Of a stretch of DNA of 32,750 nt, positions 9,859 to 19,660 are shown piece after piece. Under the pieces are notes generated by a model. That model was not told the DNA's origin. It searched no databases and worked only from the letters and a program-made list of their open reading frames with translations. This stretch comes from Agmasoma carcini (nom. nud.) (lineage: Eukaryota > Microsporidia > Thelohaniidae), in NCBI GenBank assembly GCA_029232285.1, contig JAOXFI010000038.1:1-32750 (forward strand). Direction: 5' to 3'. Made by a program: the position numbers and the translations under genes. Each line of letters opens with the position of its first letter. Within the stretch, counting starts at the first letter, position 1.

Positions 9859-11148
9859 CTAAAAAATTTCATTTCGATAAAAAATTGCTAAGGCAACAGT
9901 AATAATATACAACAATGAACTAGTTGACACATAAATAAAGAATTTCATCCTATAAGAAGCCTTCATCCTTCGACAATATTCATTTATGATGGCATGTATC
10001 AGATTTTGGATCAACATATTAGATACAATTTGAAAAACCCTACTCTGACTTTCAGACATACACATCTCATCAGCAAAAGAACCAGAAGTAAAAAAAAGTA
10101 TTTTACAAGACAACAAAATAAGAAAAGTAAAACTTACATTCACAACCCTATCAAGAAATACAAAAAGAAGAAGCCCAAGTGGTAAAGCTACAAATGGGAA
10201 AATCTTAGTCAATTCCAAAGTCTTAAAATGAGTAAGAATACTAGAAACAAAGCAAGCTATCAAAGTAATACATCCTTCAAAATAACCTGATTCAATATTA
10301 ATCTTAACACCATCAGCCTCTTCATAATATGAATCTGTAAATAAACTAGCAATATACAAAATTATATTAGTGATAAACCTCGTCAAAAATTCAATACCCT
10401 TTGATACAAACCTAAAATAACTCTTATCTTGTTTCAAATTATCTCTAATCACCTCAAGAAGAATCATACTAATATAAGTTGATATAAAAAGATACATAAG
10501 ATTACCTGATATAACTAACATACTATAGGTTAAACTCCTCATGTTGAACAGTGAAGTATAAGCCTTAGGATTTGTACATAAGGATAGAAAATCAGTAATA
10601 CTGTCAGTATTTATAAAAAAATCTTTACCATACAAAAAATATAAAACAAAGGCCATACTTTGTACCAAAATAGTCACAAAAAAACATAAATTATAAGAAT
10701 TCGTCCTTTTTCTTATATCCTGACCAACCCAGCTACTGAACGCATTGATAAGATGCTTACGAAGCTTATAGCCCATCTGTGCCTTAGCAATGTTATTAGT
10801 CCCAGTCACATTCTTCAATTTTATAATAACATTCTTAATTGAATACAAACCACCACTGCAACCATAGATGAACTGTTGAAACTTGATATTTTCTTTAGGA
10901 GAAACCCAAATTCCAAAAGTCATGGCAGCAGACAAAAAGAACAACACAGTAAACAAAATCCTTATATTTTCAATGTAATAGAGAAGGAACATTGAAATAA
11001 ATACAAATATTAGTGAATTATAGAAATAAAAAGGAAAGATTCGATTTCTAATTGTAGCTTTATCAATTCCCTTTTTATCTATAATAAAATAAGTAATTAA
11101 GGACATAACTAGATTACATTCAGAGAGAAGAAGAATGTATTTTTCCAT
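9859..11148 (-). CDS. Multi-span membrane carrier, SLC19 (folate/thiamine carrier)-like, tentative
   Basis: A 429-residue integral membrane protein with about eleven hydrophobic spans and short loops, the size and layout of a major-facilitator-type carrier. The first half has the arrangement of SLC19 carriers: an N-terminal span pair, a third segment with FGIWVSPK, a conserved-looking FQQFIYGCSGGLYSIKN near 91-107, then RKHLINAFSSWVGQD followed by a hydrophobic segment. I recall SLC19-like folate or thiamine carriers being annotated in microsporidia, which scavenge cofactors from the host. The match is from memory of the family pattern, not a search, and the second half shows nothing diagnostic. 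The start is secure: ATG with CCC directly before it. The gene sits between the Hsp104-like gene and the TPR gene on the same strand, but gaps of about 460-540 bp argue against cotranscription. Membrane transporter of unknown substrate is the safe call. Confidence 0.5.
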   Translation of the reverse strand: MEKYILLLSECNLVMSLITYFIIDKKGIDKATIRNRIFPFYFYNSLIFVFISMFLLYYIENIRILFTVLFFLSAAMTFGIWVSPKENIKFQQFIYGCSGGLYSIKNVIIKLKNVTGTNNIAKAQMGYKLRKHLINAFSSWVGQDIRKRTNSYNLCFFVTILVQSMAFVLYFLYGKDFFINTDSITDFLSLCTNPKAYTSLFNMRSLTYSMLVISGNLMYLFISTYISMILLEVIRDNLKQDKSYFRFVSKGIEFLTRFITNIILYIASLFTDSYYEEADGVKINIESGYFEGCITLIACFVSSILTHFKTLELTKIFPFVALPLGLLLFVFLDRVVNVSFTFLILLSCKILFFTSGSFADEMCMSESQSRVFQIVSNMLIQNLIHAIINEYCRRMKASYRMKFFIYVSTSSLLYIITVALAIFYRNEIF

Positions 11149-11238
11149 GGGAGACGATTTTCAAAAATATTTTATACTCAAAAATTTTTAAATGTCAAAA
11201 TTTTAAAAAACTTCTCCTTTTGATTATTTATTTATTAC

Positions 11239-11350
11239 AAATGGGGTATATTTACAGATGGAATACGTTCATAGATGGAATATATTCACTGATGGGATAT
11301 AATTATTGATCTAATTTATTATCAGATGGGATATATTCACAGATGGTATA
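11239..11350. repeat. Degenerate tandem repeat, about 17-bp unit (GATGGRATATATTCACA)
   Basis: Five or six imperfect units run through this stretch: TGGGGTATATTTACAGA, TGGAATACGTTCATAGA, TGGAATATATTCACTGA, TGGGATATAATTATTGA, then after a break GATGGGATATATTCACAGA. It lies 90-200 bp upstream of the carrier gene start, in a spot where promoter elements would be expected. The 340 bp between it and the Hsp104-like stop shows nothing else. Confidence 0.8.
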
Positions 11351-11686
11351 AATCACTTGAGATGTGAAAATATCATTTTTATTTATTAAAAAACAAAATA
11401 TTAAATCTTGAACTATTAAAAATGATAATCTCGTCCATCAATCATTTTCTTAGTAAAAAAATCTATGACAGTATTTTGATATAATCATTGTTAAAATATT
11501 ATAATTTAAGTGAACATTGATATTGATCAAATAAAATAACTCTATCTATATAAAAATATATTTTATAGTCATAACATCTATAAACAACCCCTTAAATTAA
11601 AATCAATTATAAAAAAAATGATATCAAAATTTATTGATCAATCACAAATAAAAAATCTCAATAAAAACACTTTTTTAATTTCAAAT

Positions 11687-14176
11687 TTATTGTTCAATCA
11701 CAAACGTAAAATCACCATAAACATCACCTTCAACACCTTCTTCATTATGGAAACACATCACTGTCATATTACCTTTATTAGAACTTCCCAATATAAGCCT
11801 ACCCATAGGTCTAGAAAATTTATCTAATACATACCTTCTTACCTCTCTAGCTCCATTCGTCGACTCATAACTCTCTTTTACCGCCTTTTCTACTATATAA
11901 TCACTAACATTTAACACACAATTCTTTTTCTTCAACATAACATTCAATCTCTCAACCTCAGAATAAAAAATCTTACCAAGTGACTCCATCGAAAGTGGCT
12001 TGAACATTACAACATTATCAATCCTATTAAACAATGCATGTCCAAACTTCATCTTTATCTTATCTTTAACACTCTTATCATCAACAAAGTCATGTGTTAT
12101 ATATTCAGATCCTAAATTGGTCGTTAATATCACTATCGTATTTCTAAAATCAACTTTCATTCCTCTTCCATCAACAACCCTACCTTCGTCAAGCAACTGA
12201 TACAATACATTAAGAACACTTTGATGTGCTAAATCAACCTCATCTAACAACACAACATTATAAGGCATCTCTTTTATAGGCTCAGTCAATTTACCTCCAT
12301 CTTCACACCCCACATATCCAGCTGGCGCTCCTATTAACTTATTAAGACTCGTCTCAAGGAAATAATCCGTCATATCAATCACTACCATATTATCATCAGT
12401 TCCATTAATCTTTTGACATATAGCCTTAGAAAGCGCTGTCTTACCAATACCAGTTGAACCTACAAACAAAAATGAACCAATAGGCCTATTTTCTGGTTTA
12501 AGTCCTACTCTTGATGAAATAATCGCATCACTTACCATTTCAATCGCTTCATCTTGTCCAAATACTTGTGATCTTAATTTTTCTGGCAAACTTAACAACT
12601 TTTCACTCTCTTTTTCACTTAATTCTGAAATTGGAATTCCTGTGTATCTGGAAATAATTTCATAAATATCATCAGGACGTATCGCTTCAACTTCTGTAAG
12701 ATTCTTAATCTGCTGCTCCAAATTAGGAATGATGTATCTTTCAATATCAAACACAGAGTGTCTATCATTCTTGGACTTCGCCATCTCTAAATTAAGCTTT
12801 TCCTCTTCGAGCCTATTTCTAAGATTTCTAACTTCATTTACCTTGTCTTTATCCTTACAGAATGTTGCCTCAAGCTCTCCTAATTCATTTCTAAGATTTA
12901 AAATTTTAGTATCAACCTCCTGAAGACTATCGTTAATATTCTCAATATTAACACCTTTACCTTCTAAATTAGCACTTTTCTCACGCTTAAGATCATTTTC
13001 CAATCCTGTTTTTTCAAGTTCAAGACTCCAAATCTTAGTTTTTATATTAGAAATTTCTCTTGGCTCAGAATTCAATGTTATTATGGCAGATGCACATGCT
13101 GTGTCAACCAAATCAATAGCTAAATCAGGAAGTTTCCTTCCACCAATATAATGTTTACCAGCAGTCGCTGCGGTAGTTAGTGCTGCATCAGAAATCTTAA
13201 GACCGTGATGAGCCTCAAATCTATGCTTAATTCCTCGCAGAATTGTTATGGCATCCTTTATGGTTGGTTCTTTAACAATTACTTTCTCAAATCTTCTCTC
13301 AAAGGCTCTATCTTTTGCAACATGCATCCTATATTCATCAAATGTTGTTGCTCCTATGCATTTTATTGAACCATCAGCAAGGGCAGGTTTCAATATATTT
13401 GCAGCATCCATAGCACCATCACCTTTTCCAGCACCTAAAATAGTGTGGATTTCATCAATAAACATAATTGTTTTTGAATCCTTACTGGAAGTGATAAGTT
13501 TCTTAAGTCTTTCTTCGAAATCACCTCTATATTTGGTACCAGCCACCATGGCTCCGAGGTCTACATTAAGTATTTTATAATCAGCTAAGGCTGGTGTCTT
13601 ATTAAAAGCAATATTCTGTGCAATTCCATTTACTATAGCTGTTTTACCTACACCAGCATAACCAACCATTATTACATTACTCTTACCCCTTTTAACCAAT
13701 ATTTCTTCAATTTGCCTTATTTCCTTTTCACGACCAATTATAGGATTGAATTGATTTTTCTTAGCTTGAGCCACCATTTCAACAACAAAATCTGGCTGAT
13801 CGTTCGCAGAATTCTTTGATATTTCATCGTAATCAATAAGATATGTTTTAGCTTTAGGATATTGTAATATTGCTTTTGTCAAAGCTTCTAAGGTAATTGT
13901 AGCATTAGATAATTGATAAAGCATGGACTGCAGATCTTGAGATATTGTGGGTGTGGTAACCTGTTCAACCTTTGGTAGCTTTGAAATTTTATCATAAAGC
14001 ATTGATTTTGATTTATAAATATTGTCAGGGCTTATTGCTTTCAGAAGACCTTCATTGCTATCAAGAAGGGCAAGTAATAGATGTTCATATTCAACTTGTG
14101 TGTTTTTATTTGTATTAGCGATCATTATAGACTTGTCTATTAATTCATTAGCATCATTTTCCGCTCTAATTGACAT
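11687..14176 (-). CDS. HSP104: Hsp104/ClpB-type AAA+ disaggregase
   Basis: This 829-residue two-ring AAA+ unfoldase pulls aggregated proteins through its pore with Hsp70 help. Domains in order: a Clp N-terminal domain (about 1-125); NBD1 with Walker A GYAGVGKT (K178), pore loop GTKYRGDFEERLK (Y216) and Walker B FIDEIH (D241, E242); a coiled-coil middle domain (about 390-505); NBD2 with Walker A GSTGIGKT (K579), pore loop GAPAGYVGCEDGG and Walker B LLDEVD near 645; and the C-terminal small domain. The middle domain marks it as ClpB/Hsp104 rather than ClpA or ClpX. It is shorter than yeast Hsp104 and lacks an extended acidic tail. There is no obvious organelle-targeting peptide, so it is likely cytosolic. 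I chose the ATG with CCC directly before it; an in-frame TTG two codons upstream is unlikely. It ends Glu-Gln-stop with the stop inside AATAAA. It diverges from the RNA polymerase III gene. Confidence 0.96.
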   Translation of the reverse strand: MSIRAENDANELIDKSIMIANTNKNTQVEYEHLLLALLDSNEGLLKAISPDNIYKSKSMLYDKISKLPKVEQVTTPTISQDLQSMLYQLSNATITLEALTKAILQYPKAKTYLIDYDEISKNSANDQPDFVVEMVAQAKKNQFNPIIGREKEIRQIEEILVKRGKSNVIMVGYAGVGKTAIVNGIAQNIAFNKTPALADYKILNVDLGAMVAGTKYRGDFEERLKKLITSSKDSKTIMFIDEIHTILGAGKGDGAMDAANILKPALADGSIKCIGATTFDEYRMHVAKDRAFERRFEKVIVKEPTIKDAITILRGIKHRFEAHHGLKISDAALTTAATAGKHYIGGRKLPDLAIDLVDTACASAIITLNSEPREISNIKTKIWSLELEKTGLENDLKREKSANLEGKGVNIENINDSLQEVDTKILNLRNELGELEATFCKDKDKVNEVRNLRNRLEEEKLNLEMAKSKNDRHSVFDIERYIIPNLEQQIKNLTEVEAIRPDDIYEIISRYTGIPISELSEKESEKLLSLPEKLRSQVFGQDEAIEMVSDAIISSRVGLKPENRPIGSFLFVGSTGIGKTALSKAICQKINGTDDNMVVIDMTDYFLETSLNKLIGAPAGYVGCEDGGKLTEPIKEMPYNVVLLDEVDLAHQSVLNVLYQLLDEGRVVDGRGMKVDFRNTIVILTTNLGSEYITHDFVDDKSVKDKIKMKFGHALFNRIDNVVMFKPLSMESLGKIFYSEVERLNVMLKKKNCVLNVSDYIVEKAVKESYESTNGAREVRRYVLDKFSRPMGRLILGSSNKGNMTVMCFHNEEGVEGDVYGDFTFVIEQ

Positions 14177-14529
14177 GGGCAACCTGTTTTCATTAATTTT
14201 ATATTGTTTTCATTCTAGAAAAAAAATAAAAAAATTCTAGAATTTTTAAATGTAGAGGAATGATAAATAAAATAAAGTTATTGTTACAATCCATCAATAA
14301 CTTTTTAGGAGGAATAAATAATTTGTTATCAATAACCAATAATATATTTATATATTTTCAATATCATCAATTTGAAATAAAAATATTATAAGGAAATATA
14401 TAATAAAGTAGTAACTAAACATTTACAATTATTTAAATCTTTAGGGGTTTGTACTGATTATTTAATATAAACATAGTTCTGAAAATTCACCAATTTGGAT
14501 AGCATTGATCAATAAATGTAATAATTAAC

Positions 14530-14880
14530 TGCTCTGAAAAGAGACCATACCTCTACATAGTAACGTTGGAAATAATAGGCAAATAAGCTATAACAGTTCA
14601 AGGCCTGCTAGGGACTAATGCATATCTGTGGAGATACGGATAACCTTGTTCACTCTAACTAACTAAATATAGAGGGATGGCCACTTCCTTAAGATATAAG
14701 CTGGTTGGTTTCCACAAAAGCACTATATACAGTTACAAGATAATATGATGTCTTTAAATTCTTAGTGTCACCATCTAAAATGGTTTAAGACAGAACGGCA
14801 AACAAGTTTTTATATACTTCTTACCAAAATACGATAAGTGTATGGTCATTATCCCCTCTCTTTCCAACCCTTTTATATTC
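14530..14880 (-). repeat. Unclassified repeat family, copy A
   Basis: This stretch is visibly less A+T-rich than its flanks and has no coding frame. Read on the minus strand it aligns with copy B (24.6-24.8 kb). Shared blocks, in order, are TATATCTTAAGGAAGTG (B: TATATCTTAAAGAAGTG), AACAAGGTTATCCGTATC (B: AACAGGGTTATTCGTATC), CCTTG (B: CCCTG) and TTTCCAACGTTAC (identical). The arms CCTTG at 14644-14648 and CAAGG at 14599-14603 can pair around a loop of about 40 nt. The part 14705-14880 has no convincing match in the other copies, so the outer limit is uncertain. It could be a solo LTR, a non-autonomous element or an RNA gene. Confidence 0.6.
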
Positions 14881-15360
14881 AATTTTGATTAATGTTATTT
14901 GATTTAGGGGTTTTATTTACTAATTCAGTTTTTCTCATTTTGCAAATTGAATTTTACTTAAGATTCTCTCTAGAAAATAAGCATAGATGTTTATAATCGA
15001 TTCTAATCTGTACCGCTTTGTTTTTTTTTATATTTTATGCCTGAGCTTGATTATTGGTTTATTTTTTCCTATTATTATGTAACAATTGACTTGTTTAAAA
15101 TAATGATTTCACGTCTACTCAATTAAAACCTATAGTTTAAATCTTAAGGTTCTTCTTAATTGCCAAAATAGAATATTTAATCAAATCTTTATAATTCATG
15201 TAGAATCATAATAATATTAAACATAAGACATAACATATATAGTAGTAACTACATATATTCAGATCATTTATAGAAGGTAGTGAACATTAAGACACTTCTT
15301 TATATATTCAAATCTTGAATTTCAATGATTTTCATTTTAGAATAAATTTTTTATAAATCC
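14881..15360. promoter_or_regulatory. Upstream region of the RNA polymerase III gene
   Basis: A+T-rich DNA with no gene. The last 60 bp contain TTTTAGAATAAATTTTTTATAAATCC just before the ATG, an AAATTT-like run at the distance seen before other genes in this window. No other site was recognised. Confidence 0.45.
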
Positions 15361-18300
15361 ATGGCAGAGAAATTTAGAAGTCAGTTCGTTAGTAGACGAA
15401 TAAAGAGCATAAGATTCCAAGTAATGACTCCAGATGAGGCTATGGGTATGTCCTCAATGAAAGTAGAAAGCAAGGACCTTTATGACGCTTCTACTAGCAA
15501 ACCAAACCCTTCTGGCCCATTAGATCTTAGAATGGGCACATCTTCAAAAAATTCCACCTGCACAACTTGTTCGGAATCCCTGGTCGACTGTGCCGGACAC
15601 TTTGGCTATACAAACTTATGTTTACCAGTCTATCATATAGGATTTTTAAAACACACAATCAACATACTTAACTGTGTTTGCAAATCTTGTGGATCGTTAC
15701 TTCTACCCTTTAACGTCAAAATGTATTATAAAGAACGTCTTTCTGAAAGAACTACAATTCCATTAATAATTAACCAATGCAAGAAAGTTAAAAAATGTCC
15801 TAGTTGTATGAAACCAAATTCTTTGGTAAAAAAGAACACCGGTTTTAGAGTTTTTTATCATACTGACAAAATATATGAAATAAATCCATTAAAGTGTCAA
15901 AACATACTAAAAATGATTAAAAAGGAAGATTATATCTTTCTAGGGATGGATCAAGACCCATCTTCGCTACTGATCACTAAGCTTCCTGTATTACCTGCTT
16001 GTACAAGACCTTCCGTTGATATGCAGGAAAAAGGTTCAAATGAGGATGATATAACCGTTAAAATAAGCCAAATAATTAATGCTAATCAAATTTTATCTAC
16101 AAATATGCGTAAAGGTGGTTCAATGATTCAGATCAATGAAGATTGGGATTATTTACAACTACAAGTAGCATTACTAATTAATAGTGACCTTCCTTCGATA
16201 AATATGCAAAATACACCTATAAGAGGTGTTGTTCAACGGCTTAAGGGTAAGCAAGGTCGTTTTAGATGTAATCTTAGTGGTAAAAGAGTTGATTTTTCTG
16301 GAAGAACAGTTATCAGTCCCGATCCTATGCTTAGTGTTACTGAAGTGGGTATTCCCGAGAGAATTGCGAAAGTTCTTACAATACCTGAAGTAGTTACTGA
16401 ACTTAATTATGATAGGCTTCATAAAATGGTCAAAAATGGTCCTGATAATTGGCCTGGGGCTAATTTTGTCCAAAATGAGAAATTTAGACAATATCTTAAA
16501 TATGGAATTAAAAATATGAGAATGGGTGACATAGTAGAGCGTCATTTATTGAATGGTGATATACTTTTGTTTAATCGACAGCCATCTCTTCATAGGATGA
16601 GTATAATGGCTCATAAAGCAAGAATCCATAAGGCAAGAACTCTTCGTTTTAATGAATGTGTTTGTGCACCGTATAATGCTGATTTTGATGGTGATGAAAT
16701 GAACATACATTTGCCCCAAACATTTGCAGCAAGATCCGAAGCAGAAATTTTAATGGGTGTTCAAAATAATATTTGTACTGCTAGAAATGGTGAAAATTTA
16801 ATCAGTGCAACACAAGATTTTATAACGTCTGCTTATGTAATAACGTCTAAGGAAATTTTCTTTGATAGATCAACATTCTCTCAAATATGTATGTCGTTTG
16901 CTAGCCATGAGATTTCTATCGAACCTGCAATTTGCTCTCCTATTGAATTGTTTACTGGAAAACAAGTCATACAAGTTCTGATAGAGGATGCGATTAAATT
17001 TGGAAATAGAAGAGGTGTTTTGAATTTGGTTGCAAAGAATCGTAGCTACGTTTCAAAAGATCACCCGAATGAAGGATATGTTATGATAAAAAATAATGTT
17101 TATATGTGTGGACGTCTCGATAAAAATATAATTGGTGGTGAAAACAAAAAAAATTCGCTTGTCTGTCAGTTGTTATATATTTCGAGTGATGCAGCTGTCG
17201 CGGCTCTTAACTCATTTGCAAGGTTGGCTGGAAAGTATTTATTGAACAAAGGTTTTTCTATTGGGTTAAGTGATGTATACCCTGGGTTGTCGTTAATCAA
17301 TTCTAAAAATGATATTGTTTCGGATGGATATAAAGCAGTAGATAATTTTATAGAAAAAGATGAAAAGGAAGTTGAAATGGAGATATCCTCTGCGCTTAAT
17401 AAAATAAGGGAAGAATGTGGTACAGTCTGTATTAATGAGCTATCCCAATACAATTCACCCATTATTATGCAGGCTTGTGGATCTAAAGGATCGAAAATTA
17501 ACGTTTCACAGATGATAGCATGTGTAGGACAACAAATTATATCAGGAAAGCGTATCCCTAATGGATTTATTAATAGAACACTTCCACATTTCTCAATTGA
17601 ATCGCTAAGGCCTATGGCAAGAGGGTTTGTTTTTAATTCATTCTTTTCAGGATTATCTTCTTGGGAATTGTTTTTCCACGCTGTTTCTGGAAGAGAAGGT
17701 TTGGTTGATACTGCAGTAAAGACCGCTGAAACAGGGTATATGCAGAGGAGACTGATGAAGGCTTTAGAAGATTTAAGTGTATATAATGATAAGACTGTTA
17801 GAACATCTCATGGGGAATTGATGCAAACCTTATTTGGTGAAGATGGTATGGATCCAATTACTTTTGATGTTGATATTTTCATCAGAAATATTTATGAGAA
17901 CTTAAGAAACGTAGAAACACGTTGTGATTTCAGCTTTTATGATCTTCTTTCTAAAATACTAGATGAGAAAATCAATAATAATGAATATACTTTTGATAAA
18001 ATATTCTCAAAGATATTTTTAGACTACAAGAAAGAGCAAAGAACATCAATTTCTGAATCAATGTTTGGATATAGCCCTTATAACAATTGTTTATTTGGTG
18101 AAAATAATATTGAAATGAAAATTAGAAATATTTTTAATTCAAGAACTGAAATATATAACATAGAATTTTTTAGAAAACTTATTGATTTTGTTAAGGAAAA
18201 GAATGAATTTACTGATTCAAGTTTTGTTAGTAGTTTTATGATAGAATTAGATACGTTGATCAAGAATTCTATAATACAGCCTGGTACAGCTGTTGGTGCG

Positions 18301-19269
18301 ATTGCTGGACAGAGCATAGGAGAACCAGGTACTCAGATGACGCTGAAGACTTTCCACTTTGCTGGTGTAGCTTCTATGAATATTACGCTTGGTGTTCCTA
18401 GACTTAAGGAAATCATAAATGCTTCACTTAATATTTCAACGCCAATTATCACTGGTAAACTTAACAATCCTTATAATTTAGAGGTTGCTAAGATTGTCAA
18501 GGGGAGGATAGAACGAATTACACTGAAAGAATTGTGTTGTAAGGTAGTTGAAGGTGTATCTAAAGATGATATATTTATAGAATATCATATATCGATGGAA
18601 GCGATTAAAGAACTTCGTTTAGAGATTGATATTGATATGATTTGTAAGAGGATCAACCAAAGTTTAAAACATTACAGTGTTGAAAAAGTTGGAGAGTCTT
18701 TAAGGATAGGAGTTAATAGAATAAAATCAAATACGCCTTTTGTTATGGAGAAGTTAAAGGCACAAATACTTGATACTGTAGTGTGTGGTATTAATACTGT
18801 AACTAGGGTGGTTATTAATAAGGAAGGTGATAAATATGAGCTATTAATTGAAGGAACTGGTTTTGAAAAGATACTAGGTATACCAGGTATTGAACCTACA
18901 GGGACTACCTCTAATTCTATTGTTGAAGTATTTAATATTTTAGGTATAGAAGCAGCTAGGAAGAAGATTGTTGATGAGATTCAATATACCATGTCTAAAC
19001 ATGGTATTAAGGTAGATCAGAGACATGTTATGTTGCTGGCTGATACTATGTGTTCGAGAGGAGAAGTATTGGGAATTACTAGATTTGGTGTTGGTAAAAT
19101 GAGATGTTCTACTTTGATGTTAGCTAGTTTTGAGCAGACGGCGGATTATTTGTTTGAGGCAGCTGTTAGGAACAAGATAGATGAAGTGTCTGGTGTATCT
19201 GAGAGTATCATATGTGGTATTCCTATACGTTTAGGAACGGGTTATACAGAGCTTCTTTGGAAGAAGTGA
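15361..19269 (+). CDS. RPC1: DNA-directed RNA polymerase III largest subunit
   Basis: This 1302-residue protein is the largest, catalytic subunit of RNA polymerase III, which transcribes tRNAs, 5S rRNA and U6. The N-terminus carries the clamp zinc site C67-x2-C70-x6-C77-x2-H80, then CKSCG (C107, C110) and CPSC. The active-site loop NADFDGDEMN has D441, D443 and D445 binding catalytic Mg2+. The bridge-helix/trigger-loop region, GEPGTQMTLKTFHFAGVAS from G987, is intact, followed by NITLGVPRLKEIINA, typical of archaeal and Pol III subunits. The opening (IKSIRFQVMTPDEA, LYD...LDLRMGTS) and the lack of a YSPTSPS tail point to Pol III rather than Pol II or Pol I. It is modestly shorter than yeast RPC160. 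The start has TCC before ATG, and AATAAA begins 2 nt after the TGA stop. It is divergent from the Hsp104-like gene and convergent with SPB4. Confidence 0.96.
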   Translation: MAEKFRSQFVSRRIKSIRFQVMTPDEAMGMSSMKVESKDLYDASTSKPNPSGPLDLRMGTSSKNSTCTTCSESLVDCAGHFGYTNLCLPVYHIGFLKHTINILNCVCKSCGSLLLPFNVKMYYKERLSERTTIPLIINQCKKVKKCPSCMKPNSLVKKNTGFRVFYHTDKIYEINPLKCQNILKMIKKEDYIFLGMDQDPSSLLITKLPVLPACTRPSVDMQEKGSNEDDITVKISQIINANQILSTNMRKGGSMIQINEDWDYLQLQVALLINSDLPSINMQNTPIRGVVQRLKGKQGRFRCNLSGKRVDFSGRTVISPDPMLSVTEVGIPERIAKVLTIPEVVTELNYDRLHKMVKNGPDNWPGANFVQNEKFRQYLKYGIKNMRMGDIVERHLLNGDILLFNRQPSLHRMSIMAHKARIHKARTLRFNECVCAPYNADFDGDEMNIHLPQTFAARSEAEILMGVQNNICTARNGENLISATQDFITSAYVITSKEIFFDRSTFSQICMSFASHEISIEPAICSPIELFTGKQVIQVLIEDAIKFGNRRGVLNLVAKNRSYVSKDHPNEGYVMIKNNVYMCGRLDKNIIGGENKKNSLVCQLLYISSDAAVAALNSFARLAGKYLLNKGFSIGLSDVYPGLSLINSKNDIVSDGYKAVDNFIEKDEKEVEMEISSALNKIREECGTVCINELSQYNSPIIMQACGSKGSKINVSQMIACVGQQIISGKRIPNGFINRTLPHFSIESLRPMARGFVFNSFFSGLSSWELFFHAVSGREGLVDTAVKTAETGYMQRRLMKALEDLSVYNDKTVRTSHGELMQTLFGEDGMDPITFDVDIFIRNIYENLRNVETRCDFSFYDLLSKILDEKINNNEYTFDKIFSKIFLDYKKEQRTSISESMFGYSPYNNCLFGENNIEMKIRNIFNSRTEIYNIEFFRKLIDFVKEKNEFTDSSFVSSFMIELDTLIKNSIIQPGTAVGAIAGQSIGEPGTQMTLKTFHFAGVASMNITLGVPRLKEIINASLNISTPIITGKLNNPYNLEVAKIVKGRIERITLKELCCKVVEGVSKDDIFIEYHISMEAIKELRLEIDIDMICKRINQSLKHYSVEKVGESLRIGVNRIKSNTPFVMEKLKAQILDTVVCGINTVTRVVINKEGDKYELLIEGTGFEKILGIPGIEPTGTTSNSIVEVFNILGIEAARKKIVDEIQYTMSKHGIKVDQRHVMLLADTMCSRGEVLGITRFGVGKMRCSTLMLASFEQTADYLFEAAVRNKIDEVSGVSESIICGIPIRLGTGYTELLWKK

Positions 19270-19539
19270 ATAAAATTATTTTTATAGGGAATTATTGATA
19301 ATAAGTCAAAATATTTAATATTAAAATGTATGATTTTTGAAACATATAATGGCTTTAAGCTAATAACAGGGGCACAGGGGATTACCCTTAAATCCATATC
19401 ATATAATTTAGTTGTTTAAGACCTTTTTATAAATAAATATGTTAATTGTGATACAGTCTTTATTTATAAAAAAATCTAAATTAAAAGAAAGGGATACATT
19501 AATGAATATTATGATAATCACATGATTAGGTGTAAATGA
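19270..19539. other. Downstream region of RPC1, nothing recognised
   Basis: AATAAA occurs just after the RPC1 stop. A small G+C patch (GGGGCACAGGGGATTACCC) lies near 19370-19388. No gene is supported. Confidence 0.5.
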
Positions 19540-19660
19540 GCGAGCCTTTTTAGGCTGATGGCAATAAAAAAGGTTTTTCATTGCCGCAATGGTAATCCGA
19601 AAAGTCAAACACAAACGAGACGCAGACCTACAAGAATCACCAGAGTAGATCAAATAAACA
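19540..19660. other. Hairpin-rich patch, possible small RNA or element remnant
   Basis: Two adjacent inverted repeats stand out in a patch richer in G+C than its flanks. AGCC-TTTTTA-GGCT lies at 19543-19556. A 26-nt hairpin at 19560-19585 pairs GGCAAT with ATTGCC and AAAAA with TTTTT around a two-base loop. Both strands are briefly open here, but neither frame resembles a protein. The sequence does not match any spliceosomal RNA or snoRNA consensus that I know. Confidence 0.35.

Noticed and set aside
13248..13580. 110-codon plus-strand frame and similar frames inside the Hsp104-like, RPC1, SPB4 and ArgRS genes
   Set aside because: All lie antisense within secure coding regions and show no independent start signals or families.
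14180..14182. TTG as start of the Hsp104-like protein, two codons upstream
   Set aside because: The ATG at 14176 has CCC directly before it, the start signal used by neighbouring genes; the TTG has no support.
14530..14660. Possible 5S rRNA gene (AGACCATACC, GGCCTG, GTGGAGATACGG in order)
   Set aside because: A few short words resemble 5S rRNA, but the 5' stem, loop E and 3' end are absent. Copies B and C do not keep the resemblance, and 5S is normally far better conserved.
19408..19653. 81-codon minus-strand frame over the hairpin patch
   Set aside because: No family match and no start signal. Its C-terminal half is low-complexity A+T translation.
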